A DNA stretch of 43,573 bases from Rickettsiales bacterium. Lineage in GTDB: Bacteria; Pseudomonadota; Alphaproteobacteria; Rickettsiales; JAJNBL01. Shown piece after piece: positions 1 to 8,243 of this stretch. The notes beneath the pieces are model-generated. The model was given only the letters and a program-made list of their open reading frames with translations. It searched no databases and was not told the DNA's origin. The DNA is taken from positions 1-43,573 of the forward strand of contig JAJNBL010000011.1 in NCBI GenBank assembly GCA_021156175.1. The letters are read 5' to 3'. Within the stretch, counting starts at the first letter, position 1. The number at the start of each line of letters is the position of its first letter. Position numbers and translations under genes: made by a program.

Positions 1-1
1 C

Positions 2-2647
2 TGTAGCGCACGTTTCATTATAGAACGCCAGGCGAAGAGCGAAACAGCAACCACTGCGGCAACCTGCGGAGGCGCTCCTATTGGAGCAAAGCGCATAAGC
101 GCTACTGCTGCGAACCACTGTCCGGATGGATTTAGAGGAAAGACGTTTGAAGTATGTCAAGCGAATGGAACCTGGGCGGTTTCTGCGAATAAAGGTCAAT
201 GTGAGTTGATGGCCTGTGGTGATGGGTATGTCCGTGGACAAACGCGTACGGTTGCCTGCCCGACGGGGTATACGGGAAGTATTGTGGAAACCTGTCAGCC
301 AACGGGATTATTCTCGCAGACAGCCAATAGCTGTACCATAAAATATACAGAAGGTACTGCATGTAAGAAAAGTGTGCTACTTGCCTGTCCGTTTGGTCAG
401 ACGGGGAAAGTGGAATTTAAATGCACTGCCGGTGTTTTGGCCGCAGCCACCAATACCTGTGCGAATATCGTTGCAGGGAGTCCAGGGGTGGATGTCAGTA
501 CAGCTTCGTGCGGAAGCTTCTCGGGTGGGAATACGGTGCATACCGTACGTACCTATGATGCAGGCACGTATAAAGCCTACCGCAATACCTGTTATCCGGA
601 TTATTCGGCGTGTCCTACGGTAGGTGTAAGCCGGACCATTACCTGCCCGACTGGAGAAGCGGGAACCCACCGTCAGATCTGTACGGGTAATGGGACAACG
701 AATGTGTGGGTGGATACGGAATTATGTAAACCCATCACCTGCGGTGGATCACCGATTGGCTCTTATCGTCCTACAGATGAAAAGAATCAATGCGTTTCCG
801 GTTTAGGGGTTGCCATTGAAATCTGTGATGAAAATGGACAATGGAAGCTGGATCAGAGTAACTGTATTGCGAGCTCGAGCGCTACAAGCTTTTGTCCGGT
901 AGATACTAGTCTGGCGGAATATTTCGCATGGCCGAAAACAGATCCCGGTGAGGTTGTGAATGGGAGATGCGCGACAGGCTACGTCACCGCGGATGCCAGC
1001 ATTCCTCAACGCCTGTGCAATCCAGATGGCACATGGGAAACGCCAGCCGCTGCGTGCGTAACTTCTGGGCCTACGCCTTGTGCTTTAAGCTATCCGGGGA
1101 GTTATAATCTTTCTCTTATTGCTTCAGGCAGTGGTACGGTGGGCACAACCATCAATGGCGATACGGCAGATGACGAGAGCGGCAGGTCGGTATCTTCTGC
1201 GGGGGATGTGAACGGGGATGGGTATGATGATATCTTGATAGGAGCTCGTTATGGTGATCCTGGCGGGCGTTCGAATGCGGGGGAGACGTATCTGGTGTGG
1301 GGTAAAGCAGGTGGTATTAATCTGGCAACCCTTCAACTTTCCACGCTTGCCGGAGGCGGAGGTACCAATGGAGTGGTCTTCAATGGCAATACGGCATCTG
1401 ACCAGAGCGGCTTTTCGGTATCTTCTGCCGGGGATGTGAACGGGGATGGGTATGATGATATTTTAATTGGAGCTCCGTACGGGGCGGTTTATTCCGGGGA
1501 AACGTATTTAATTTGGGGGAAAGCCACCTGGAGTTCGGGCAGTTTCAATCTTTCCGCACTTGCAGCAGGCGGCGGCGCCAATGGAGTGGTCTTCAATGGT
1601 ATTACTGGTACCGAGAGCGGCAGGTCGGTATCTTCTGCCGGGGATGTGAACAAGGATGGGTATGATGATATCTTGATAGGAGCTTATGTAGCTGATCCCG
1701 CCGGGCGTTCGGATGCGGGGGAGACGTATCTGGTGTGGGGTAAAGCGACCTGGAGTTCGGGCAGTTTCGATCTTTCCTCTTTGCGGTTGGGCGGGGGCAC
1801 GAATGGAGTGGTCTTCAATGGCGGTACGACAGGAGACCGTAGCGGCTGGTCGGTATCTTCTGCCGGGGATGTGAACAAGGATGGGTATGATGATATCTTG
1901 ATAGGAGCTCCTAGTGCTGATACCCCGTTTGCGGAGGCGGGGAAGACGTATCTGGTGTGGGGTAAAGCGACCTGGAGTTCGGGCAGTTTCGAGCTTTCCT
2001 CTTTGCCGTCGGGCGGGAGCACGATTGGAGTGGTCTTCAATGGTATTAGTTCGAATTACCAAAGCGGCAGGTCGGTATCTTCTGCCGGGGATGTGAACGG
2101 GGATGGGTATGATGATATTTTAATTGGAGCTTCGCTCGTGCCTTCTTATGCGAAGGGGGAGACGTATTTAATTTGGGGGAAATCGACGTGGAGTTCAAGT
2201 AGTTTTAATCTTTCCACGCTTACCGGAGGCGGCGGCGCCGATGGAGTGTTCTTCAATGGCGAAGCGAATTATGACCAGAGCGGCGAGTCGGTATCTTCTG
2301 CCGGGGATGTGAACGGGGATGGGTATGATGATATCTTGATAGGAGCTTTTGCTGCTGATCCCAGCGGGCGTTCGAGTGCGGGGAAGACGTATTTAATTTG
2401 GGGGAAATCGACGTGGAGTTCGGGTAAATTCGAACTTTCCACTCTTGCTGCGGGTGGTGGCACGAATGGTGTGGTCTTCAATGGCGATACAGGGGGTGAC
2501 GCTAGCGGCTATTGGGTATCGAGTGCCAGAGATGTGAGTGGGGAAGGGTATGATGATATTCTGATTGGAGCTTATGGAGGTGATCCCGGCGGGCGTTCGA
2601 GTGCAGGAGAGACGTATTTGCTCTACGGCTGTAGACAATTGCCATAA
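2..2647 (+). CDS. Large surface protein: cysteine-rich modules plus seven-bladed FG-GAP beta-propeller (5' end outside window)
   Basis: The frame is open from the left edge, so the start lies outside the window. The visible N-terminal part (about 370 residues) holds roughly six modules of about 45 residues with recurring Cys, CPxGxxG and NGxW signatures, resembling sushi/CCP-like disulfide modules. The C-terminal part has seven FG-GAP repeats of 70-76 residues, each with a DVNGDGYDDILIGA-type core whose DxNxDGxxD loop is the calcium-binding loop of integrin-alpha-type propellers. A half blade before repeat 1 could close the ring. FG-GAP propellers are extracellular, so an adhesin or surface-binding role is inferred. 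No sorting or anchor signal is visible at the C-terminus, which ends shortly after the last blade. Repeat 7 is the most diverged (DVSGEGYDD). The neighbour on the opposite strand starts its stop codon at the very next base. Confidence 0.85.
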   Translation, partial: CSARFIIERQAKSETATTAATCGGAPIGAKRISATAANHCPDGFRGKTFEVCQANGTWAVSANKGQCELMACGDGYVRGQTRTVACPTGYTGSIVETCQPTGLFSQTANSCTIKYTEGTACKKSVLLACPFGQTGKVEFKCTAGVLAAATNTCANIVAGSPGVDVSTASCGSFSGGNTVHTVRTYDAGTYKAYRNTCYPDYSACPTVGVSRTITCPTGEAGTHRQICTGNGTTNVWVDTELCKPITCGGSPIGSYRPTDEKNQCVSGLGVAIEICDENGQWKLDQSNCIASSSATSFCPVDTSLAEYFAWPKTDPGEVVNGRCATGYVTADASIPQRLCNPDGTWETPAAACVTSGPTPCALSYPGSYNLSLIASGSGTVGTTINGDTADDESGRSVSSAGDVNGDGYDDILIGARYGDPGGRSNAGETYLVWGKAGGINLATLQLSTLAGGGGTNGVVFNGNTASDQSGFSVSSAGDVNGDGYDDILIGAPYGAVYSGETYLIWGKATWSSGSFNLSALAAGGGANGVVFNGITGTESGRSVSSAGDVNKDGYDDILIGAYVADPAGRSDAGETYLVWGKATWSSGSFDLSSLRLGGGTNGVVFNGGTTGDRSGWSVSSAGDVNKDGYDDILIGAPSADTPFAEAGKTYLVWGKATWSSGSFELSSLPSGGSTIGVVFNGISSNYQSGRSVSSAGDVNGDGYDDILIGASLVPSYAKGETYLIWGKSTWSSSSFNLSTLTGGGGADGVFFNGEANYDQSGESVSSAGDVNGDGYDDILIGAFAADPSGRSSAGKTYLIWGKSTWSSGKFELSTLAAGGGTNGVVFNGDTGGDASGYWVSSARDVSGEGYDDILIGAYGGDPGGRSSAGETYLLYGCRQLP
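1190..2585 (+). repeat. Seven in-frame coding repeats of the FG-GAP propeller
   Basis: A core of about 55 bp beginning gtatcttctgc recurs at 1190, 1418, 1628, 1853, 2075, 2291 and 2516. Spacings are 228, 210, 225, 222, 216 and 225 bp, all multiples of three. Copies 1 to 6 are almost identical at DNA level, including third codon positions, while copy 7 has drifted. This suggests recent amplification or ongoing gene conversion. Confidence 0.93.
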
Positions 2648-2980
2648 TCACTCCCGCTTGCCGGGAACCGGCGGCCTGGCATCCGAAAGCAAGCTGATCA
2701 GATCACTCATCACTGTGTGGAACTTCTTCACTTCCTGCTGGGTAAAATCCGTAAACATATTCAGCCGATGCGCGGCATTATAAAGCCCGTGCCACAGGTC
2801 AGAGTTCAGCTGATGGTTGCTCAAATCCCCTTCCATAATATGATGCAGAATCGTCTCCGTCGCGAGTTTGATATCAGCGTGAATCGCCGAAAATTTCTCC
2901 ACAAAGCATGCTGCTTTCTCCAATGAGTCGGAGGCCGCCTGAAGCTGGTGCTCTGTTAGGGTTTTAAGGGGATTAGGCAT
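2648..2980 (-). CDS. Small helical protein of unknown function, 110 aa
   Basis: I do not recognise this protein. It is mostly polar and predicted alpha-helical by eye, with no signal peptide, no membrane segment and no cysteine pair. Amphipathic stretches such as the region around residues 15-60 suggest a small helical bundle. Its stop codon begins immediately after the stop codon of the FG-GAP gene on the other strand, so the two genes meet with no spacer. There is no strong Shine-Dalgarno upstream of the ATG; only a weak AGAG-like stretch is seen. The existence of the gene rests on the open frame, its amino-acid make-up and the lack of any better overlapping gene. Confidence 0.5.
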   Translation of the reverse strand: MPNPLKTLTEHQLQAASDSLEKAACFVEKFSAIHADIKLATETILHHIMEGDLSNHQLNSDLWHGLYNAAHRLNMFTDFTQQEVKKFHTVMSDLISLLSDARPPVPGKRE

Positions 2981-3066
2981 GGCCGCACAGCTCTAACGTT
3001 AATAGCACTCTGTTTCTAAAGAGTATTTCCTCTAACATCAAGAACTTTAAGGAACAAAGGCAATCA

Positions 3067-3088
3067 AGTCCTACGTGGGACTCTTTTT
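3067..3088 (+). terminator. Possible rho-independent terminator
   Basis: AGTCC pairs with GGACT around a six-base loop and is followed by cttttt. The stem is only five pairs. No plus-strand gene ends just upstream, so it may be left over from lost DNA or may close long transcripts from the FG-GAP gene. Confidence 0.35.
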
Positions 3089-3181
3089 ATTCGCGCCTTT
3101 AGGGTTCTTTTTAGCTCTATTTAAAGGCTTTATTGTCCCGAAGCATCAGGCGGATCGGAACCCCAGGAAGATCAAAGCTAT
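3087..3181 (-). pseudogene. Decayed duplicate of the der 3' end
   Basis: Read on the minus strand this segment encodes SFDLPGVPIRLMLR, matching the Der C-terminus (SFNLPGVPIRLMLR) found at 4494-4612. Identical blocks of 24 bp (3138-3161 and 4568-4591) and 18 bp (3114-3131 and 4521-4538) are shared. Relative to the intact copy there is a deletion of 23 bp, which shifts the frame and brings an early stop. The similarity ends abruptly at about 3181, inside the DSF codons. It is therefore a partial copy, flanking the 397-aa gene on the side opposite the intact der. Confidence 0.9.
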
Positions 3182-3299
3182 TGTAAATAGAAAATTTACT
3201 TAAACAAATAATTTATGGAAATAATTATCAAACTAATTGGTTGTTTATGCCTCAGCAACTACAGTCCATCATAAGTGCAACGCGTTAAAGGATAAGATA

Positions 3300-4493
3300 A
3301 TGATAAAAGCGTTATTTAGTAAATTTACTGGCTGGGTAAAAGAAACAGCTAATAAAGTGATGGATACATTTGGTATTAGGGTGAGGCAAAGATTTTTTGA
3401 GGCATTGGAGAAGAAGGACGAAGCTCGGGCTAAGGAAATTTTACAAAAAGCATCTCCCGAAAAGGTAAAGGATATTAGCACTAGGAAAATAGACAAGAAT
3501 TCACGTTATGGTTTTCACAAGGCGGTGGAAGAAACAAATGATGTGAACATAGTAAAAACTTTATACAATGCCATTCCCTCCGATGGAGAAAAACAAGGAA
3601 TACTAAAATTTCAAAATTATAGGGCGTTACGTTTAGAAATGTTTAATCGGAAGAAGCCAAGAATTTTACAATTTCTGTTTGATCAAATTCCCGATAAAGA
3701 TAAAAAAAGTTGTATCATGAAAATTGCAACGATGTTAGGTTTCGATTACGGCGCTACTCGTTTGATATACAGCCAATTTTCTCCTGAGGATGGTTTGGAA
3801 ATTTTGTTTTTTCAAAATGAACCTCTTAAGCGTGCTCTAGTATGTGGAACTGTTGAGCTTGTGCATTTTATTTTGGATAAATATCCGGATGAAAAAAAAG
3901 TGGAGGCGCTGAAGAATCTTGGAGATTCTGTACATATGTGGTATCCAGAAATCTCAAAACTCTTGCTTGCCCATATGCTCCAACTAAATGATAAGCTTTC
4001 AGAAGAAGATAAAATTGATATAAATCCATTCTTGTATGGGATGCGAGAAAAACAAAAGGAAATTACACCAACCATTACCACTCAAGAAATTCTTCAAGAT
4101 GTAAAAGAAAATAAAGATGCCATTTTTGCAATGGCAGAAAAAAGAATGCGCCATTGGGATGATATCCAATTTGCAAAAGAACTTTGCAAAACTCCTGCAG
4201 AAGGGAGGTTTATGCAAGGCAAAATGGATTTGATCCCCGAGAATTCTAGCGATAATCCAAATGCTTCTCCTCTTCTTACATTGCCTGAGGAAATTACTCA
4301 GCGTATAGAATCTTACAAAAAACTTTATGAGATGGGGTATAAGGGAGAAAATGTTGATAAATTTGTTGATCTCATTGGACCTCGGGGAAAAGTGAACACA
4401 GATGAAATTTATTCGCCTAGCAATGTGGTGAGTTTTTTAGAGGGAGTGCGGCAACAAGAAGGCCAATCGCAAAAGCAATTGCCGGCACGTTAG
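3300..4493 (+). CDS. AT-rich helical-repeat (ankyrin-like) protein of unknown function, 397 aa
   Basis: I chose the ATG at 3300 because an aaaggat ribosome-binding site precedes it; an upstream TTG at 3237 would add 21 residues of poor quality. The protein is rich in Lys and Glu and appears helical. Units of about 30-35 residues such as FHKAVEETNDVNIVKTLYNAIP, LRLEMFNRKKPRILQFLFDQIP and LKRALVCGTVELVHFILDKYP resemble degenerate ankyrin helices, but canonical ankyrin signatures are incomplete. There is no signal peptide. Codon use is AT-richer than the neighbours. The gene overlaps the der stop by four bases tail-to-tail and lies between two copies of the der 3' end, which points to insertion or duplication. 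A role as an effector or protein-binding factor is only a guess. Confidence 0.8.
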   Translation: MIKALFSKFTGWVKETANKVMDTFGIRVRQRFFEALEKKDEARAKEILQKASPEKVKDISTRKIDKNSRYGFHKAVEETNDVNIVKTLYNAIPSDGEKQGILKFQNYRALRLEMFNRKKPRILQFLFDQIPDKDKKSCIMKIATMLGFDYGATRLIYSQFSPEDGLEILFFQNEPLKRALVCGTVELVHFILDKYPDEKKVEALKNLGDSVHMWYPEISKLLLAHMLQLNDKLSEEDKIDINPFLYGMREKQKEITPTITTQEILQDVKENKDAIFAMAEKRMRHWDDIQFAKELCKTPAEGRFMQGKMDLIPENSSDNPNASPLLTLPEEITQRIESYKKLYEMGYKGENVDKFVDLIGPRGKVNTDEIYSPSNVVSFLEGVRQQEGQSQKQLPAR

Positions 4494-5908
4494 TTATTCG
4501 TGCTTTTCGGATTCTTTTTGGCTCTATTTAAAGGCTTTCTTTTCCCATCATATGGGTTCTCGCTCTTCCGAAGCATCAGGCGGATCGGAACGCCGGGAAG
4601 GTTAAAACTATCCCGCAGAAGGTTCACCAGGTACCGGACATAGCTTTTGGGCAAATCCTCGGGCTTATTGCTAAAGAGGGTGAAGGTTGGGGGCCTGGTA
4701 TTGCCCTGAGTGATGTATTTAAGCCGTATGCGTCTCCCATGGCTCCCAATCGGGGCCATATGGCGTTCTTCTGCCCATTTTACCCATTCGTTTAGCTTTG
4801 CGGTCGGGATACGCTGGTTCCAAAGGCCATAAATCCCAATCGCAGTGGAAATCAGCTTCGAGAGGTTATTATTATAGAGCGCTGAGAGGGTGACAATCGG
4901 TATCCCTTTTACTTGCGGCAAGGATTGTTCTGCCCGCTCACGGATAAGGCGCATGGTCGCATCTTTATCTTCCACCAAGTCCCATTTATTCACGCCAATC
5001 ACGACTGAACGGCCTTCACTGAGCATCATATCAGCGATAGCGATATCTTGTTTCTCTAAGGGCTGCGTTCCATCGACCAGCAAAATACACACATGCGCAT
5101 AACGCGCTGCGCGGAAGCAGTCACTCAAAGAAAGCCTCTCGAGTTTCGAGCTGACCTTTGCTTGCCGCCTGATTCCCGCCGTATCAATGAGGCGAATCGC
5201 CTGGCCTTGGAATACCCAATCAATCGCAATCGAATCGCGCGTAATCCCCGCTTCAGGGCCTGTTAACACCCGATCCTGGCCGATCAGTGCATTCAGTAAG
5301 GTTGATTTCCCAGCATTTGGGCGGCCTACAATCGCAATCTGGAGGGCTTTGGTCGTATCCCCATCTTCTGCAGCCTGCATAAGATCCACATCCAGTTCGC
5401 CAAATTCCGTCATATAGGCATCATGATGGGGCTCTAAGGCCTCATAAAGATCGCCCATACCTTCGCCATGTTCTGCCGAAATACACGTTGGTTCGCCTAA
5501 GCCCAACCGTATCATTTCTCCAAGGGTGTTGAGCGCGACGTTGCCTTCGCATTTATTAACCACCAGAATCACCGGCCGGCCTTTTTTCCGAAGCCATTGG
5601 CCGAAATGCTTATCGAGCGGTGTCAGGCCTGAGCGGGCATCCACGACGAAGAGGGAGATATCCGCTTCCTCGACCGCTTGTTCGGTTTGCTTGAACATTC
5701 TGGCTTCAAGCTGCGCACTTGGCGCTTCTTCGAGACCTGCGGTATCAATGATGGAAAACTGCATTGGGCCGATATGCCCCTGGCCGATACGGCGGTCACG
5801 GGTTACGCCTGGCGTATCATCCACGAGCGCATGGCGAGTGCCAGTCAAGCGGTTATAAAGGGTGGATTTTCCGACATTCGGACGGCCGATGATCGCAACG
5901 GTAAACAT
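4490..5908 (-). CDS. der: Ribosome-assembly GTPase Der (EngA)
   Basis: Der is a double-GTPase needed for maturation of the 50S ribosomal subunit. At 472 aa the length is normal. The first G domain has GRPNVGKS at 8-15, DTAG at 55-58 and NKCE at 118-121; the second has GRPNAGKS at 195-202, DTAG at 242-245 and NKWD at 307-310. The C-terminal KH-like domain ends in a basic Lys/Arg-rich tail. The Glu in the first NKxD-type motif (NKCE) is, to my knowledge, common in alphaproteobacterial Der. The start is set by the ATG directly before the conserved first beta strand, with an AAGAAG stretch upstream. A decayed second copy of its 3' end lies about 1.4 kb away. Confidence 0.98.
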   Translation of the reverse strand: MFTVAIIGRPNVGKSTLYNRLTGTRHALVDDTPGVTRDRRIGQGHIGPMQFSIIDTAGLEEAPSAQLEARMFKQTEQAVEEADISLFVVDARSGLTPLDKHFGQWLRKKGRPVILVVNKCEGNVALNTLGEMIRLGLGEPTCISAEHGEGMGDLYEALEPHHDAYMTEFGELDVDLMQAAEDGDTTKALQIAIVGRPNAGKSTLLNALIGQDRVLTGPEAGITRDSIAIDWVFQGQAIRLIDTAGIRRQAKVSSKLERLSLSDCFRAARYAHVCILLVDGTQPLEKQDIAIADMMLSEGRSVVIGVNKWDLVEDKDATMRLIRERAEQSLPQVKGIPIVTLSALYNNNLSKLISTAIGIYGLWNQRIPTAKLNEWVKWAEERHMAPIGSHGRRIRLKYITQGNTRPPTFTLFSNKPEDLPKSYVRYLVNLLRDSFNLPGVPIRLMLRKSENPYDGKRKPLNRAKKNPKSTNN

Positions 5909-6022
5909 GAGTTTAAAACTTCTTGCTGATTTTACGTGTGTTTCCTAGCAGGTTTTGTGGCGAAAGTCCAGCCTTCTACCCTCATCGTGAGAAATAATAA
6001 GAAGAAATAGAACGGCTAGAAT

Positions 6023-6115
6023 GAGGTCGTCATCGCGAGGAACGAAGCGATCCAGTATTTTTCTCCTCCTGGATTTCTTTGTCATCGTTTCACTTCTCCT
6101 CGCAATGATGACCTC
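6023..6115. repeat. Paired inverted REP-like element (93 bp)
   Basis: The left arm starts gaggtcgtcatcgcgagga and the right arm ends with its near reverse complement (tcctcgcaatgatgacctc). The inner arms continue with the gaacgaagcgatccag type of sequence and its imperfect complement. The tips GAGGTnnTCAT are shared with the elements at 18625 and 20172, although the bodies differ. An open frame over this stretch is not a gene. Confidence 0.85.
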
Positions 6116-6155
6116 GTTTTTGGGGTTCACCTCTAACATTGGTTGCCTTTAACAC

Positions 6156-6184
6156 TTGGTTTTTACCCCTGGATAGTCTATAAC
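6156..6184 (+). promoter_or_regulatory. Probable sigma-70 promoter of rfbBAD
   Basis: TTGGTT (6156-6161) and TATAAC (6179-6184) are separated by 17 bp, about 58 bases before the rfbB start. The -10 is good and the -35 moderate. Confidence 0.5.
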
Positions 6185-6241
6185 GGCTTAAGTAGAGGGA
6201 TTTTGTCGTCCTTGAATTGATAAAAACTCAATATATTCAAC

Positions 6242-7306
6242 ATGATACAGCCAAAGACGCTTTTAGTTACCGGCGGCGCCGGATTTATTGGTTCTACCTT
6301 TGTCGCACAATGCGTGGAGCGCGGGCAGAAGGTTATAGTGCTTGATGCGCTGACTTATGCGGGCCATCGGGAGAACCTCGATTGGATCGCTCAAAATCCT
6401 GGCTCCTGGGAGCTGGTGAAGGGCAATATCTGTGATGCGGAACTCGTAGGTTCCCTCCTTCGGAAATACCATGTGGATGCGGTGGTGAATTTTGCGGCGG
6501 AATCCCATGTCGATAACTCGATTCATTCTCCAGGTGCGTTCGTCGAGACCAATATCCGCGGGACGTATACGATGCTCGATACCGCACGTCACTACTGGAA
6601 AACGCTTCCCGATGCACAAAAATCAGAATTCCGCTTTGTCCAAATTTCGACCGATGAAGTCTATGGATCATTAGGAGAAACCGGGAAGTTTTCGGAAACC
6701 TACCCAATGCAGCCGAATTCTCCCTATTCTGCTTCCAAAGCAGCCGGAGATCATCTCGCGCGTGCCTGGTTCCATACTTATGGTTTCCCTGCAATTACAA
6801 CCAATTGCAGTAACAATTACGGCCCACGGCAATTTACCGAGAAACTTATTCCGCTGATGATTACACGGGCGCTCCAAGATGCAGCATTGCCGGTATATGG
6901 CGATGGGAAGAACATCCGCGATTGGATTCATGTAGAAGACCACTGTCAAGGGGTTTATCTCGCTTTAACAAAGGGTAAGCTTGGCGAAACCTATTGTTTC
7001 GGCGGCAATGCGGAACGGACGAATAACGAGATTGTGAAAGCCATTTGTGAGAGCTTAGAGGAGCTACAGCCTTCGAAAGAAAAACCCTATGCTTCGTTGA
7101 TTACCTATGTTCAAGACCGCTTGGGCCATGATCTTCGTTATGCGATTGACGATAGCAAAGCCGTGCACGAATTAGGATTTGTCCGTCACTATGATTTTGC
7201 TAAAGGATTACGCCAGACCATCGAGTGGTATCTGGCGAATATGGCTTGGTGCAAGGCGGTGGCGAGTGAAAATAAAGATCAGCAATGCGTTGCGTACAGA
7301 AGGTAA
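6242..7306 (+). CDS. rfbB: dTDP-glucose 4,6-dehydratase
   Basis: This enzyme converts dTDP-glucose to dTDP-4-keto-6-deoxyglucose, the second step of dTDP-rhamnose synthesis in the cytoplasm. It is an extended short-chain dehydrogenase: the NAD-binding glycine motif GGAGFIGS lies at 11-18, the catalytic STDEVYG at 136-142 and the YxxxK pair at Tyr162/Lys166. The length of 354 aa fits RmlB. The ATG directly precedes the first beta strand; no good Shine-Dalgarno is visible. It leads a tight three-gene run with only three bases before rfbA, so the products probably feed O-antigen or another surface glycan. Confidence 0.97.
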   Translation: MIQPKTLLVTGGAGFIGSTFVAQCVERGQKVIVLDALTYAGHRENLDWIAQNPGSWELVKGNICDAELVGSLLRKYHVDAVVNFAAESHVDNSIHSPGAFVETNIRGTYTMLDTARHYWKTLPDAQKSEFRFVQISTDEVYGSLGETGKFSETYPMQPNSPYSASKAAGDHLARAWFHTYGFPAITTNCSNNYGPRQFTEKLIPLMITRALQDAALPVYGDGKNIRDWIHVEDHCQGVYLALTKGKLGETYCFGGNAERTNNEIVKAICESLEELQPSKEKPYASLITYVQDRLGHDLRYAIDDSKAVHELGFVRHYDFAKGLRQTIEWYLANMAWCKAVASENKDQQCVAYRR

Positions 7307-7309
7307 GCT

Positions 7310-8239
7310 ATGAAAGGCATTTTACTTGCAGGTGGATCGGGAACCAGGCTCGCTCCGATGACCCGTACTATCAGCAAACAATTACTTCCCGTTTACGATA
7401 AACCAATGGTGTATTATCCCTTATCCACCCTCATGCAGGCGGGGATCCGGGATATTCTGATCATCAGCACGCCGCGTGATTTGCCGCATATTGAGCAGCT
7501 CTTGGGCGATGGGAGTGAGCTTGGTATCACGCTTTCCTATAAAGCCCAGCCAAGCCCGGATGGGATTGCGCAGGCCTTTATCTTGGGCGAAGAATTTATC
7601 GGCAACAGTCCGGTTTGCCTGATTTTGGGAGATAATATCTATTACGGTCAGAACCTGTCTAATACCCTTAAAGAAACCGCAGAAACCACGGCACAAGGCG
7701 GATGTGTGTTCGCTTATCATGTGAAAGACCCAGAGCGTTACGGTGTGGTTGAATTTGATGAGGCGGGAGCTGTTTTAAGTATTGAAGAAAAGCCGCTAAA
7801 TCCGCGTTCTTCCTGGGCGGTGACAGGAATTTATTTCTATGATTCTTCCGTTGTGGAAATCGCGAAGGCGCTGAAACCTTCTGCGCGTGGAGAGCTTGAA
7901 ATCACGGATGTGAATAAGGAATATTTGAAGCGTGGTAAGTTGCGGGTTGAGTGTATTGGACGCGGCACGGCGTGGTTAGACACCGGAACTCCGGCGTCAT
8001 TGCTGGCTGCTGCGCAGTTTATCGAGACGATCGAAGAGCGCCAGGGCTGGAAGATCGCATGTATTGAAGAAGTCGCCTTCCGCGAAGGATTTATCGATGC
8101 AGTTCAGGTACTTAAAATTGCTGAGAGCTACGGAAAGCCCGGAAAAAATAACTATGGCGATTACTTGCGACATATCGTGGATGAATCACGGTTCCTGATC
8201 GAGAAAAAAATACCTGCATTACAGGCAGTTAAAGGGTAG
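7310..8239 (+). CDS. rfbA: Glucose-1-phosphate thymidylyltransferase
   Basis: RmlA makes dTDP-glucose from dTTP and glucose-1-phosphate, the first step of the rhamnose pathway. The nucleotide-binding signature GGSGTRL is at 8-14, followed by the [12 protein letters not shown] segment typical of the family, and the LGDNIYYG metal-binding region further on. It is 309 aa, about 15-20 residues longer at the C-terminus than common RmlA. An AGAAGG ribosome-binding site lies inside the end of rfbB, three bases of spacer separate the genes, and translation is likely coupled. Confidence 0.97.
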   Translation: MKGILLAGGSGTRLAPMTRTISKQLLPVYDKPMVYYPLSTLMQAGIRDILIISTPRDLPHIEQLLGDGSELGITLSYKAQPSPDGIAQAFILGEEFIGNSPVCLILGDNIYYGQNLSNTLKETAETTAQGGCVFAYHVKDPERYGVVEFDEAGAVLSIEEKPLNPRSSWAVTGIYFYDSSVVEIAKALKPSARGELEITDVNKEYLKRGKLRVECIGRGTAWLDTGTPASLLAAAQFIETIEERQGWKIACIEEVAFREGFIDAVQVLKIAESYGKPGKNNYGDYLRHIVDESRFLIEKKIPALQAVKG

Positions 8240-8243
8240 TTAT

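Larger units (their letters stand above)
2981..3299. other. Intergenic region with a terminator-like hairpin and a der remnant
   Basis: This 319-bp gap holds a plus-strand hairpin followed by T residues (about 3067-3088) and a decayed copy of the der 3' end (3087-3181). The rest (3182-3299) is AT-rich leader DNA of the next gene with no recognised feature except a Shine-Dalgarno-like aaaggat about seven bases before the ATG at 3300. Confidence 0.7.

Noticed and set aside
1508-2062. 184-aa frame antisense to the FG-GAP repeats
   Set aside because: It repeats in step with the coding repeats of the plus-strand gene, which has the clear domain structure; the antisense product is an Arg/Pro-rich artefact.
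1190-2585. Regular repeats that might suggest a CRISPR array
   Set aside because: Spacings are over 200 bp, all multiples of three, and the repeats encode FG-GAP motifs inside one long reading frame.
5945-6139. 64-aa open frame on the minus strand downstream of der
   Set aside because: It is made almost entirely of the inverted repeat at 6023-6115 and has no protein-like character or ribosome-binding site.
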